Assembly: GCA_036570465.1 (NCBI GenBank)
Contig: DATCYD010000228.1
Coordinates: 1 to 6,086, forward strand
Length of the DNA: 6,086 nucleotides
Source of the DNA: Anseongella sp036570465
Lineage (GTDB): Bacteria; Bacteroidota; Bacteroidia; Sphingobacteriales; Sphingobacteriaceae
Direction: 5' to 3'
Program-made: the position numbers and the translations under genes
In this document: one piece after another, positions 6,030-6,086 of the stretch
Position numbering within the stretch: the stretch's first letter is position 1
Layout of the letters: each line of letters begins with the position of its first letter
The notes under the pieces: generated by a model
Seen by the model: the letters and a program-made list of their open reading frames with translations, nothing else
What the model was told of the DNA's origin: nothing
Database searches by the model: none

Positions 6030-6086
6030 ATGCAGACCGGATCCATTTGGAAACACTTTTTATTATTCCTCTTAGCACCATTACTG
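6030..6086 (+). CDS. N-terminal start of a probable exported or membrane protein, partial
   Basis: An open frame of 19 codons runs from the ATG at 6030 to the window edge. The visible residues are a short polar start (MQTGSIWKH) and then a hydrophobic run (FLLFLLAPLL), consistent with a signal peptide or first membrane helix. GGAGAG (6022-6027) just before the ATG is the best Shine-Dalgarno-like sequence in the window, and an exact -7 box lies at 6001-6008. It follows the CPBP gene on the same strand after 29 bases. The product cannot be identified from so little sequence. Confidence 0.55.
   Translation, partial: MQTGSIWKHFLLFLLAPLL

Overview
The window looks like chromosomal DNA from a member of the Bacteroidota. 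The evidence is mainly three exact matches to the TAnnTTTG -7 promoter box typical of that phylum, each 19-22 bases before a start codon (2469-2476 minus, 2541-2548 plus, 6001-6008 plus). In addition, most starts lack a Shine-Dalgarno sequence and have A/T-rich leaders, and E1-alpha is directly followed by E2 with no E1-beta between them. I cannot place it below phylum level. The content is mostly housekeeping or envelope-related, and I see no phage, transposon, CRISPR, tRNA or rRNA signal.

Layout from left to right. Positions 1-976 (minus) hold an almost complete aldo/keto reductase whose 3' end runs off the window. It is divergent, across 57 bases, from a small mechanosensitive channel of the MscS family (1034-1864, plus). 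That gene converges, with only 18 bases between, on a secreted NlpC/P60 peptidoglycan hydrolase (1883-2449, minus). A 121-base divergent promoter region (2450-2570) separates the hydrolase from pdhA and pdhC (2571-4937, plus). These encode pyruvate dehydrogenase E1-alpha and the dihydrolipoamide acetyltransferase E2 core of the pyruvate dehydrogenase complex; the two are 15 bases apart and almost certainly one operon.

Downstream of pdhC is an 18-bp-stem hairpin (4968-5010). On the minus strand a small lipoprotein gene of 49 codons (4984-5133) ends inside that hairpin. Only 39 bases further on, divergently, begins a CPBP-family intramembrane protease homologue (5173-6000, plus) in which the first Glu of the EExxxR motif is Gln. 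The last 57 bases (6030-6086) are the start of a further gene with a hydrophobic N-terminus.

Functionally, pdhA and pdhC act together in converting pyruvate to acetyl-CoA and need E1-beta and E3 from elsewhere. MscS, the NlpC/P60 enzyme, the small lipoprotein and the CPBP protein are all envelope proteins but show no sign of forming one system. The two most interesting items are the tiny lipoprotein gene, which conventional length cut-offs would miss, and the substituted catalytic position of the CPBP protein. No stretch over 300 bases lacks a gene.
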